DNA of 64,000 bases. Origin: Lumbricus rubellus (lineage: Eukaryota > Annelida > Clitellata > Crassiclitellata > Lumbricidae). This document shows, piece after piece, positions 40,841 to 51,413 of the stretch (within the stretch, counting starts at the first letter, position 1; every line of letters starts with the position of its first letter). The stretch is from NCBI GenBank assembly GCA_945859605.1, contig OX243827.1, forward strand, positions 992,501 to 1,056,500, read 5' to 3'. The position numbers and the translations under genes are program-made. Under the pieces are notes generated by a model. It was not told the DNA's origin, did not search any database, and saw only the letters and a program-made list of their open reading frames with translations.

Positions 40841-41149
40841 ATTATGTGGTAGCCTATGGTTGACTCGATAAGTAGACTATAATATATAATGTTTGCGCGT
40901 TTCCTTCTGAGTTAATGGACTCAATACTGTTATGAGGATTGATTCTGGATCATACAGGCCTAAAGATTTCCATTAATTTTGTCAACCCATGCAACCTAAT
41001 TGATGATGATAACTGCAATTTTCAATTTGAAACACCCCAATTGCTCGACTCTAAATCTGATGACTCTAAGTCTGAGACCACTAGTTATTGAAATTAGAGT
41101 ATAGGCTAATAGTCCAATGAAAATGCAATATAATTTTATGGTTGTCTAA

Positions 41150-41500
41150 TCGTTGGTGGTTGGACGATGTTCAAGAAACAACAGGAATGAATCTGGAACA
41201 ACTAAGAGAAGCGAAATCAGAAAGAAAACAATGGAGAAGACTGGCCTTGACGATCGCTAGAGTTCAACGAACTGACAGCACAAAGTGACAAGGTGAATCG
41301 TTACCACATTTAGTCAGACGTCTGTTGTGGAAATGCGCAAAAATAATTTATGTTATAGGCCCAAGCTTAAGAGCTTAGATGATGGCAATTATGTTGTTGT
41401 TGATGATGATGTTGTTGACGATGATGATGATGACGACGACGACGATGATTATGATGACGATGATGATGATGATGACGAGGACGATGATGAGTCTTGATGA
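41150..41500 (+). mobile_element. LINE 3' end with a (GAT)n tail
   Basis: A plus-strand frame encodes DDVQETTGMNLEQLREAKSE then RKQWRRL..ARVQRTDSTK and a stop, the usual C-terminus of jockey-like ORF2 (TG.sleel...a.dR..WR). About 100 bp later comes a (GAT)n array (41,395-41,490), a common 3' tail of such LINEs. Confidence 0.65.
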
Positions 41501-41514
41501 TGTTGATTATGACG

Positions 41515-42313
41515 CAGTGCCGGCGCTAGCACCCCCCACGCCCCCCATTTGGGGGGGGGGGGGGCCCGAGTTTGAAGGGGCCCCCAGGGGGCCCCCAAAT
41601 TTAGCTAGTCTTTATGCCTATTTGTGACTGTATAATTCTTAAACCGGCGCATTTATTTGAGGCCCCAGATCCGGCCTGGTGCATGCCTCAACTAACCATA
41701 CGGCACTGCCATAGCAGACCTAATTCAAACGTCATACCGGCCATACTGATTTTGAACGTAAGTAAAGCCATTTAAACTAACTCAGGCAGTTTCGTCCACT
41801 TTCTCAAACACAACATTTATAAATTGTAACTTATTGTAATTGCTAATTGGATGAGGCTCCAAAATAAAACCTACGTGAGGCCCAAACATTAAACCCTGTG
41901 TAGGGTGCCAGATGTCCATGGTACGTGTCTGATCTCAAGTTTGCAAGGCGCCTCAAATGTAGCTGGTAATTATACCTTTCATGACGGTTCTATGCGGATT
42001 CCTGAAACCACGCAAATCGGACAAATTTAAACAATGGAGAGGGAAGACTCTGAAGTCCTAAACCACGACTAGCCTAACAGCATTAAAAAATTAGCAATTT
42101 TGTAAACATGACCGCTTAAAATTCTACAATTAGCCTACAGCGTGGTAATTCCAAAAAATTTAACAATTGGGAGGGGACATTTATTGATGTCTTACACTAT
42201 GTCTTTCAGCACTTAGCCTATTATTATGATAAATTTTGCTGAGATGACAACTCAAGGTATGGGGCCTCAAGTTTTATTTTGGGGGGGGGCCCGGTACCCT
42301 AGCGCCGGCACTG
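41515..42313. mobile_element. hAT-like element (799 bp) in a (GAT)n array
   Basis: Ends CAGTGCCGGCGCTAGCACCC and, inverted, CAGTGCCGGCGCTAGGGTAC. Perfect 8-bp target duplication ttatgacg at 41,507-41,514 and 42,314-42,321. Internal sequence is non-coding. Long G runs lie inside both ends. Confidence 0.9.
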
Positions 42314-42403
42314 TTATGACGACGACGATGACGCTGAAAATAAACTTAAATAATTATGACGAGCTAGGCCTAGATGACTACAGAAAAGGATCTGAAGAGT
42401 GTG

Positions 42404-42973
42404 GATATCTACGGAGCCCCTAAAGGGACATGAATGCAAAATATTTTATGTCGTTCGAACGACTTATTAACTCGTTCGAACGAGATACTAAGTCGTTCGA
42501 ACGAGTTACTAAGTCGTTCGAACGAGATATTACAGCCAATCACAAAGCCCGTAGCTGCAGGATTTGACTGTGGCCTATTTGTGTTTAATGGAGTTTGTAA
42601 ATGACTAGGGCCTAGTCAAACTTCGAAACGATGTATCTTGCACTGTTTACCTTTTCTCTGCTCAATGGCACCCTGCTAACCACCATCGATATGTATATTT
42701 AGACTTTAGAGCATAGATATCACCCGTGACGCATCATCAGAAACGATCTCTGATTGGCTGTAATAAGTCGTGCGCACGACTTAGTATCTCGTTCGAACGA
42801 CTTAGTATCTCGTTCGAACGACTTAGTAACTCGTTCGAACGACTTAGTAACTCGTTCGAACGACTTAGTATATCGTTCGAACGACTTAGTATCTCGTTCG
42901 AACGACTTAGTATCTCGTTCGAACGACATAAAATATTTTGCATTCATGTCACTTTAGGGGCTCCGTAGATATC
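42404..42973. mobile_element. Miniature inverted-repeat element with CGTTCGAACG arrays
   Basis: Long inverted ends (GATATCTACGGAGCCCCTAA, then ATGAATGCAAAATATTTTAT) lead into arrays of a 21-bp unit centred on the palindrome CGTTCGAACG: about four units on the left and seven on the right. An inner inverted pair ttacagccaatca/tgattggctgtaa surrounds a unique centre. No clear target duplication was found (agtgtg/agtatg at the flanks is only suggestive). Short ORFs in the array are artefacts of the repeat. Confidence 0.85.
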
Positions 42974-44426
42974 AGTATGCCAAGAGCAAAGGATCTCACC
43001 AGAAATAGACAAGTCTGGAGAAGTCATGTGAGAGCCTCATCGTCGTCACTCGACTGACGGAAGATAGAAAGAGAAAGAGTAGCGGTGCTGCAATCACAGT
43101 ATAAATAATTAACAGTACGTCGATTTCGGATCTCGCAGTCGTCAGAATAAGTGACGAGATTTAAAGCCCCACCCACTGTCATCCGCCATTTTCGCAGCAA
43201 TAAACTCCATAAGCAAATTACAGTTACTTTCAATTCTATGGTACAAACTACAAATTTCGGTTTCCGGCAGCCGCCATATTAGTCGGGATTCATTAAAAGA
43301 ACTGCAATGTACTGCCCGGAAAAAATTTGCTACAAGCTGGAAATAACAAATAATGAAAGATAAGAAAATAATATATCCAAAAAGTGAGCCCGAGCCTCTG
43401 AGATCTCCTGCTAACTCATTTTATTAGAGAAATTTGAGGGCATTAAATCAATGGCATTTTTACTATACGGCTTAATCTCGAACCCGGGTTGCATTAAAAG
43501 AACTGCAATGTACTACGCGGAAAAAGTCGCAACAGGCTGGAAATAACAAATAATTAAAGTTATAATAATAATATATTTTAAAAAATGGTCCCCAGCAACT
43601 CAACTCTCACTCTGGGTTATTTTATAAAGAGAATTGTTATGGTGTACTATTAATAGCAATATACGATGCAAATGCTGGTCTATTGCTACCAAGATGGAGG
43701 CTGACCACGTCACCAAAAAAAGTTGGCAACAGGCAGCCATCCGGGTAGACCTACTGGTAATTATTTATACTGTGCTGCAATGCAGAAGATTCAAATTTTC
43801 ATGTGATTGGGAAAAGTGCGTATGGACAAGCTGGTCTCGCGCAACACCAAGAATCACAGGTGATTCTGGTTCTCGGTTTTGTAGCTTCTTTTCAGTATAG
43901 GCTACCTCTCGCACTACTTAAATAACTGCCTTCACTGCAAGTGAATTCCTTGACGGTTGCTAAGGGCTTGAACAAGACCTACAATATTATTATTTAATTA
44001 TAAAATATTTATTTAAACCGGTAGGCCCTAGAGCTCTCATCAAGTAAAATTTTTGCCGCGCAGTGTATAGGCCAACACTAATAATAATCATGTAGTCTTA
44101 TTTTCAATGATTAGTCTATTACTAGGCCTACACGATTTGCCTAAACATGTAGGTCTATAGGCCTATGCAGGGCGAGGTCAGAGAGATGAAGCGAAATTAT
44201 GATTGTAATTTACTCCTTTCTAGTTGCTGCTTTTATAGGCTAGATCAGACTTTTAGTTCGGACATTTTTATTCGCTAATTGCGCTTCCGACAGATTTTGA
44301 ATAGGCCTACAAGTGATGGAAGTAGGCTAGGTCTATGACATTCATTCTAGGCATATCAGTCATTTTGGGTTGGATCAATACAGATTACTCCGCACCGGCT
44401 GCAAATTTAAACTTAAAGTCATCTCA
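42974..44426. other. Intergenic with a ~200-bp-spaced direct repeat
   Basis: attaaaagaactgcaatgta and gctggaaataacaaataat recur at 43,291-43,357 and 43,493-43,555, an imperfect direct repeat with a ~202-bp period. No gene is recognised elsewhere in the block. Confidence 0.55.
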
Positions 44427-44428
44427 TT

Positions 44429-44522
<94 letters not shown>
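44427..44522. repeat. (CAT)n array
   Basis: About 31 uninterrupted CAT/ATC triplets. It yields spurious poly-His, poly-Ser and poly-Asp ORFs. Confidence 0.97.
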
Positions 44523-45280
44523 ATAACCTTGGGCACATGCCCGTGGGAGTCCGACGCCACTCTCTGCCTGAGTCTGTCTCGCGCCATGTTGCCCAGCTTC
44601 AACCGGTCCGGTCAGCAGGTCTGCTCCATTCCATTAACATCTTGGAGCACCTAGACCAGAATCAGCTTGTCCAATTGAAGAGATACGTGGGAAAGAGGCA
44701 TGAAGGACAACGTGGGTCATCTGCCATTGTTTAAATTCAGCAAAGCGCCCCGCCGATTCATAATAATATTACGGGCCGGATCTCGCTAGTTAGCCTAGGC
44801 CTAGTATTAAATTGACTTAGAGAAACGTTCGCTTAGCTTTTGTCCAAATCAATAGTAGCTAACTGTTCTTAGACGATGGTTGCATAGAAGACGAATTATA
44901 GGCTAAATGTTTTGCACGTTGAACTGTGTTTCAATGAAGTGAATTCAGACGCATCGATTAACGACATATCCCATGTAGCCTAGGCCTATAATGCTTGGTT
45001 CGTCTTGATCCCAATACAATTTATAATTATATTAACTTCAAAGAGAATGGATCGGTGCCGAGTTGTTGTATGAATGAAACTTCAGTACGGAACTAATGGA
45101 TCTATTCATTGTTTCGTCTTGCGATGCCACTTAACGATGGACGCAGAATATTATGTATACACAAGCTGAAGACTGGTGATGGCATTCGGTACACTACACT
45201 CGAAGGCATTGTTGCTATTATATTTCTACTCCCTCCATCTTATCCTTCCTTATACATGTAACCATCATAATCCTCTTCGC

Positions 45281-45282
<2 letters not shown>

Positions 45283-45336
<54 letters not shown>

Positions 45337-45360
45337 CCACCACCATCATCAGCATCGTCG
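45283..45360. repeat. (CAT)n array
   Basis: About 24 triplets with a few CAC variants, followed by (TAA)n at 45,360-45,375. Confidence 0.95.
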
Positions 45361-45394
45361 TAATAATAATAATAATTGTAATTGTAATTGAACA

Positions 45395-45560
45395 TTTGTA
45401 TAGCGCCGCTCACAGATTCAGTAGCGCTCCCGACCCCAGTTAACACTTCCCCTAACAAATAGTATGGTTTACCCAACCCATTGCCCATTTAATGTAATTA
45501 AGGATTTATATAGCGCCTCTTGAAGAATAACTATGCAGAGGCGCACATAGTGGGAGAACA
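45395..45560 (-). mobile_element. Two SINE/LINE tail fragments
   Basis: tgtatagcgccgctcacaga..agcgctcccg near 45,398 and tatatagcgcctcttgaaga..gcagaggcgc near 45,508 are two inverted copies of the tail seen at 32,725 and 47,930. No tRNA head is attached. Confidence 0.65.
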
Positions 45561-45839
45561 TCCGCCCTATCTAAGCCTCAGATGTTAGAGTTATCATCGC
45601 GACAGATCTACAATTACATCCACAGCAAACACCGCCCCAAACAGAGGTCACTGTAAACTAAACTCCATCGCAAACACGCAGAGTCCAGTCCACAGATTCT
45701 AGTCTGAGGGTGATAGAAGGTGCACATTCAAGTGTTCCGCGTATGATGCAATGTTATACAGAACTTTTCTCGTAACGTCATAGGTTTGAGTTGAACGGCA
45801 TTCGGCAGGTAGTAGCCTAGAGAACTAGAGATGTTGAAG

Positions 45840-46282
45840 CAAAGATATTAGAGTCGTAGACTAAGATGCGCCACATAATGCATCATAATGTACCTTAATG
45901 GTCACCTCACCTACCTCGTGATGGGTTTTTAGCGCTATAAATAGAACGAAATTGCATTGTCCAGATGCCTGTAAGAGTCGCACGTTTTAAACATAAACCT
46001 TCTAATAAAATACATTAGTATATAACAGTTATTGTTACTCATCATATTTAATGTGCAGTTTAAATAGTTATGTTAGTTTACGGAGGCTGCAATTGTCCAA
46101 TCGTTGTCGTATATATTTATCCATTTTGCCCATGGCGTCTATGGTTGCTAAGGCGGTTGCTAGGAGCTATCAACCCCGTCACAACGTGGCGCCACGGTTT
46201 GCGTGCTTTGACCACCACCCAGACCAAATATACAGCGGAGATAGGAGGTGTCACATCTTAGTCTACGACTCTAATATCTTTG
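45840..46282. mobile_element. Miniature element with perfect 29-bp inverted ends
   Basis: 45,840-45,868 and 46,254-46,282 are exact reverse complements (caaagatattagagtcgtag then actaagatg). gttgaag directly flanks both outer ends (45,833-45,839 and 46,283-46,289), a 7-bp target duplication. Interior ~385 bp, non-coding. The perfect ends suggest recent activity. Confidence 0.85.
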
Positions 46283-46290
46283 GTTGAAGT

Positions 46291-46445
46291 GGCTGACTTG
46301 ACCAACTTCTCGAAGGAGTCCTGGAAGGCGTCGAACGGCATTCACCAGATGGCAGAGATGCTGAAGAAGCTGACCTGACCAACTTCTCGAACGAGTCCTG
46401 GAAGGCGTAGAATGGCATTCTCCAGGTGGCAGCGATGTTGAATTA
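46291..46445. repeat. 77-bp tandem duplication
   Basis: gctgacttgaccaacttctc at 46,292 recurs as gctgacctgaccaacttctc at 46,369, followed by near-identical sequence to gatgttgaa. Confidence 0.8.
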
Positions 46446-46616
46446 CTGACGAAGTGAATAACCTGGCGTCCCTTCTCGATGGTAAAAATGAACTCGTCCA
46501 ATGGCGGCCATCAAACGAAAATGTAATGTTCCAAAAGATGTCAAATCGAATCACCGTCTATACGCTAATTTCCAACAAGGACAGACGAGAAAAGCTCCGC
46601 ACACAATCCCAGCCAC

Positions 46617-47060
46617 GGTGTCACGACAACTCGTGCAACGACAACTCGTCCAACGACAACTCGTCCACGGACAACTGGTCCACCGACAACTGGTCCACTG
46701 AAATAGAAGCCGGATTAACGAGAAAGCGCTTGAGAAATGGAAGCTGGATGAAAGTTCTTTATTTACGAAATAGGAGCTGGGTTTATGAAAAAAGTCTCAT
46801 GGTTTTCTTGCTCAAAGAGAAGCTGAATTGACGATTTTCATCATGTGTCTCAACATGCATCCAGCTTCTATTTCAGATAGAAAAAAACTTGATCCATCTT
46901 CCATTTCTTAAGCGGTTTTTCATCAATCCAGCTTCTATTCCACCTGTAAAAACCTTTATCCAGCTTCCATTACTCAAGCGTTTTCTCATTAATCCGGCTT
47001 CTATTTCGGTGGACGAGTTGTCGTTGGACGAGTTGTCGGTGGACCAGTTGTCGTGGAACC
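46617..47060. mobile_element. Foldback (TU-like) element, copy 7
   Basis: Starts GGTGTCACGACAACTCG and ends GTTGTCGTGGAACC. Flanks cccagccac (46,608-46,616) and cccatccac (47,061-47,069) form a 9-bp target duplication with one mismatch. Five 15-bp units lie on the left and three on the right. The internal arms are closely similar to those of copy 6. Confidence 0.9.
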
Positions 47061-47194
47061 CCCATCCACAGCGTACATCCGAACGTGCAACAACCATCGA
47101 GCGGGTTCCGCTTAAGACATAATAATCCGCCGTAATGACAACGAGGCGAGAGTGACGACCATCTTGGTCAACGGACGATACCATACCATCATAT

Positions 47195-47195
47195 C

Positions 47196-47237
<42 letters not shown>

Positions 47238-47395
47238 CATCATCATCATCACAATAATAATATCGATAATCATCGGCATCATCATCAACACCATCGCCAT
47301 GGTCGTCATCATCATCATCATCATCGTTGTCATAATAAGTATTATAATCATCATCATCATCAGTAGCAGCAGCAGACATAAAATTAACCCAAGTG
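47195..47395. repeat. Compound trinucleotide tract
   Basis: (TAA)n followed by interrupted (CAT)n and (GCA)n. Codes for nothing credible. Confidence 0.9.
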
Positions 47396-47429
47396 CTGTA
47401 GTCAACACTTTGTGAAAGCGTGGACAGTG

Positions 47430-47690
47430 GGGAGAAGCAGAAGTGGAAAGACTAGAGGCATTTTAAATGTGGCTATGGAGAAGAATGGCCAAGATTAGTT
47501 GGATGGACATCAAAACCATGCAGTGAAGAGGTGCTACAACTGGTGCAAGAAGAAAGATCGCTGATAGATGTACAATACAAAAGAGGCAGATGAACTGGCT
47601 GGGGCACATATTGAGGGAAGACTCACTGTTGAAGTTAGTACTCGAGGGAAGAATTAAGGAAAGGAAACCACCAGGACGGCCAATAGATGA

Positions 47691-47722
<32 letters not shown>

Positions 47723-47850
47723 ATGATGATGATGATGATGATGGACTGGTTGATGGACAGAGAAAAGGGACGAGGATACAAAGGCATCAAGGAAAGAGCG
47801 CAGAATAGACAAGAATGGTGTCGTTGGAATCTTGGATTGGCCTAAGCCCT
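47430..47850 (+). mobile_element. LINE ORF2 C-terminal fragment with an internal GAT expansion
   Basis: Plus-strand frames encode VERLEAF*MWLWRRMAKISW, QMNWLGHILREDSLLKLVLE and GRIKERKPPGRP, a jockey-like ORF2 C-terminus. Within it, at 47,685-47,745, GAT/GGT triplets have expanded where other copies have a short Met/Asp-rich stretch before DWL.D. Several stops and shifts show that it is dead. Confidence 0.75.
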
Positions 47851-47914
47851 AAGGGCAGAACACTAAAGAAGACTATGAAACATTAGATCATGAAAATAAT
47901 GAATATTTGTTTGT

Positions 47915-48140
47915 ATGCGCACTTGTTATAGCGCCCGTTCAACCATCTCCACTCAGAAGCGGTCCCGACGACAGTGCGGTCACTGCATCGGAGTTTCACG
48001 CCGAAGCACCGAGAAATTGCGAGGGAAGGACTTGCCCAAGGTTCCTACGTGGCGGCTTGAGGTGGATTCGAACCTGCATCCCTCCGGCTGCAAGGCAGCG
48101 AACATCAGTACCGCGCCTCACAAGTCCAACCGCTCGTGCG
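47915..48140 (-). mobile_element. tRNA-derived SINE, near full length
   Basis: On the minus strand: a tRNA-like head with A-box-like ggcgcggtactga and a canonical B box ggttcgaatcc near 48,070; a central domain with ccttgggcaagtccttccct; and a tail ttctgagtggagat..ggcgctataacaag shared with the CR1/L2-like LINE. The (CTTGGGCAAG) central motif resembles cores of widespread animal SINEs. Fragments of each part occur elsewhere in the window. Confidence 0.75.
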
Positions 48141-48878
48141 GATTTGACACACCACAAATATATCACTCACAGGAGAGCATGACAAAGACAATTGAAACAT
48201 TCACATGGCAATTATAGTTCAGGTGTAAGCTTACAAGCCTTACATTATCTGTACAAATACAGTAAACATTGCAGTGGCACGCTATGTAGAGGCAAGCCTA
48301 TGATATTTAAATTCAGACTGCATGCTAATCTGTTTATTCTTCATAATGAAAATAGAACATTTGCACATAAAAGAAGCTGATTTAACTAACAAACTCTGTT
48401 ATTCACTAGACTGAGAATGCAATTTCAATATGAATGGTAGCATAGTACACTATGGACTCGGAAATTTGTGCACAGCAGAGTTTCGTACATCTAGACCGCA
48501 TTGAAGTTCTAAGTAACAATGTAGCCTATAGTTCTTAAACAGTCGAACTCTTAACGGAATATCTAACATCGTCCACGAACACTAGCTAAACTTTGTATTC
48601 GGTAAATTTCAAGTGTGTTACTCTAACGCAGTGAAGTCTAGTTTGGCATATTAAACTCATAATTCGACATCTTGTGAACACCGAACAGCAGCATATCTGA
48701 TGACCAAATATTTTGCAATTAAATCGATACGGTGCTTAGTAAGAACTTCTATTTGTATTTCGGAACAGTAGCAGCAAATCTTATTTACACAAAATCACGA
48801 TTAAGTGTCTCCGTTTTTCTTAAATATTCAAATATATATATATATATATATATATATTTATTGACTGTCCTGTACAAA
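48141..48878 (-). other. 3' flank / probable 3' UTR of locus 4
   Basis: 48,440-48,878 aligns by eye with the 3' flank of locus 3 (14,690-15,117), supporting common ancestry of the two loci. A (TA)n run lies at 48,834-48,858, just before the stop codon side. No gene. Confidence 0.45.
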
Positions 48879-50087
48879 TCAGCGAAGGTCACTCAATAAT
48901 TCGACAAGTGAAGAAAAGCGATGGCTAGAACAATGCTCCATAAATTCCTTCTCGATTTCAAACATTCCACCGCACATACCGCATCCGAACGATTTTTCCA
49001 CAAACGGCTTTGAATCCTCAGGTGATTTGAATCTGTTACTGAAAAGACATTCTCGAAGACTACTATTCGGAAAACCAGTTGCCATATATTTGCGTTTATT
49101 AGGATCTTTTTTGATAGGCATTCAAATGGTTTATCGGAAGCGTCTGCAATGTTCAATGTTATGAATGCAACAGATACATTAGCATTTGCTTCCTCTTCCA
49201 ATTTATCATCCTGCGACTGTATTGCTGCATTAAGTTTAAGCGGCTTAGCTGAAGAGCTGCCGTCTCGATAAGATTTCCTGCACGTGTGCTCTTTACCATT
49301 CGTATGAGAACTTCTGTGTTGTTTCAGATTTGTAAGTGTTTTGAATCCTTTATTGCACATCTCACATACGTATGGCTTCTCGCCAGTATGGGTTCTCATG
49401 TGTCTTTTCAAACCACAACCTTCAGCAAATGATTTCTGGCATAACTGACATTTGTATGGTTTCTCACTAGTATGGGTCCTCACATGTGTTTTCAGATGAC
49501 CACCTCGAGTAAATGATTTCTGGCATAACTGACACTTGTATGGTTTCTCACCAGTATGGGTCCTCACATGTGTTTTCAGATGACCACCTCGAGTAAATGA
49601 TTTCTGGCATAACTGACACTTGTATGGTTTCTCACCAGTATGGGTCCTCAAGTGTGTTTGCAGATGACCACCATAAATAAATGATTTCTGGCATAACTGA
49701 CACTTGTATGGTTTCTCACCAGTATGGGTCCTCAAGTGTGTTTGCAGATGACCACCATAAATAAATGATTTCTGGCATAACTGACATTTGTGTGGTTTTT
49801 CACCAGTATGAGTTTTCCTGCATGTGTGCATTCAGATGACTAGCCTGAGTAAATGATTTCTGGCATAACAGACATCTGTATGGTTTTTCACCATTGTGGG
49901 TTCTCATATGCACTACCAGTTCATCACCACGAGGAAATGATTTCATGCATAACTTGCATTTGTATGGTTTCTCACCAGTATGGCTTCTCATGTGCACTTT
50001 TAGATTACAACCTCTGGCAAATAATTTCTGACATAAGTGACATTTGTATGGTTTCTCTCCAGTATGGGTTCTCATGTGCCTTTTCAT
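48879..50087 (-). pseudogene. C2H2 zinc-finger locus 4, broken by at least three lesions
   Basis: Three overlapping minus-strand frames together spell one family member. 49,800-50,087 encodes about three fingers and a partial one. A 4-bp insertion near 49,816-49,819 (absent from the paralogue at 11,408) shifts the frame into 48,893-49,831, which has six fingers, the first four being two near-identical pairs (84-bp duplications). A T6 run at 49,107-49,112 marks a second shift. Beyond it, 48,879-49,121 encodes the family's C-terminal module (FGCGMCGGMFEIEKEF..HCSSH). Upstream, a Ser codon is a stop just before 50,087. The acidic linker and FECLSKK are retained. Probably a recent pseudogene, or partly error-prone sequence at homopolymers. 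Confidence 0.8.
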
Positions 50088-50900
50088 AATATCAGCTTTA
50101 GTAAATTATTTCTGACATAACTGACGTTTGTACAATTTCTCTCCAGTATGGATTCTCATGTGTTTTTTCAAAGTATCACCTTGGGTAAATGATACCTAAC
50201 ATTACTGAAATTTTTATGGTTTCTCTCCAGTATGTGTTCTCCTGTGTCCTTTCAAAGTACAACCTATAGCAAATGATTTATGACATAACTGACATTTTTA
50301 TGGTTTCTGTCCAGTATGGGTTCTCATGTGTCTTTTCAAAGTATCACCTTTAGTAAATGATTTCTGCCATAAATTGCATGTGTATGGCTTCTTCCCAGTA
50401 TGTGTTCTGATTGGTACTCTCAGATCACCATCTTCAATAAATGATTTTTAACATAACTGGCTTTTATGGTTTATCTTCAGAATGGGCTCTCATGTGTCTT
50501 TTCATATCACTGCACTGAGTAAATGATTTATGACATAACAGACGTTTGAGTGTTTTCTTGCCATTATGGGTCCTCATGTTTGCTTTGAGATCACCATTCA
50601 GAGCAAATGAGTTCTGACATACACTACCTTTCACATGTCTTCTCCCTAATAAATGATCTCTCATGCAATTGATGTTCACCAAAATTAGCTTTTATGTGTT
50701 CTACTAAAATCACAGGAACATGCACATAATTATTAGCATATTTTGCATTTTTTAGCTTTTCTTCACCACAATTATTGTCCACTTGAAAGCAAATTTGTCG
50801 GTACTTTCTGTTTTCGTTGATCCAAGCGCAACTTATCACACTTTTGGTTTATCTTTAGATTCAAAAAAAGTATGTATTTACCAACACAGGGAACAATAAT
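50088..50900 (-). pseudogene. Decayed 5' fingers of locus 4
   Basis: Repeated remnants of CQ(K/L)..F and H...H with many stops (for example a stop replacing Ser in CQKSF near 50,105), and a frame at 50,464-50,682 with two damaged fingers. The 50,640-50,900 part matches the conserved 5' block of loci 1 and 2 (gttgatgttcacc, aacacagggaacaataatcc). Confidence 0.65.
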
Positions 50901-51413
50901 CCTTTGTGATGAACAATTTAAGTCATAAATTGATGTAGAATTGCACACCGTTGTTTTATCTTTCAGTTGCAATGCTAACGGACAAAGAACGAATTGATGA
51001 TTTACAATCTCCAGGTAAATGTCCACTCTAAAGTTGTCTTCAAATGATGCAGATCATTGATTGTAGTTCTTTTCAATTGACGGCAATGGCAATTTCTCAC
51101 ATAAAGCTGTTCAGCATCATGCATTTGCAAAAAGAACTTCCAGCACCTATTAAGATGAAGAACATGAATATCGTAGTAAGGCATTGTTTCAAGACATCAA
51201 AAATTATTTCATCATTGTTCAAACTGCAGTTTAATTTCTGTTTCATTACTTAAAATCAGAATAATTTCTATCATCATGCGAATGAATAGGTGGTGCATGC
51301 ATTAATAGGCAGCATAGTTTCAGCATTTCATTTCGCAATTATATCAATAAATGGCTCCTGTAAAACTGAAGTTAACGTTGCAAAATTATGTCAGTGTCTT
51401 CGAACCCGTGTAA
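50901..51413. other. 5' flank of locus 4, nothing recognised
   Basis: AT-rich without ORFs of note. The conserved promoter-like pair of this locus is displaced to 52,900 by the foldback nest in between. Confidence 0.35.

Noticed and set aside
42720..42968. Four overlapping ORFs of SFERDTK/SRSNDLV repeats on both strands
   Set aside because: Artefact of a 21-bp palindromic repeat that is open in several frames.
44335..44602. Poly-His, poly-Ser and poly-Asp ORFs (also at 45,176-45,488, 47,112-47,415 and 47,590)
   Set aside because: They translate trinucleotide microsatellites and have no flanking coding signal. The 47,590 frame also contains a LINE fragment, annotated as such.
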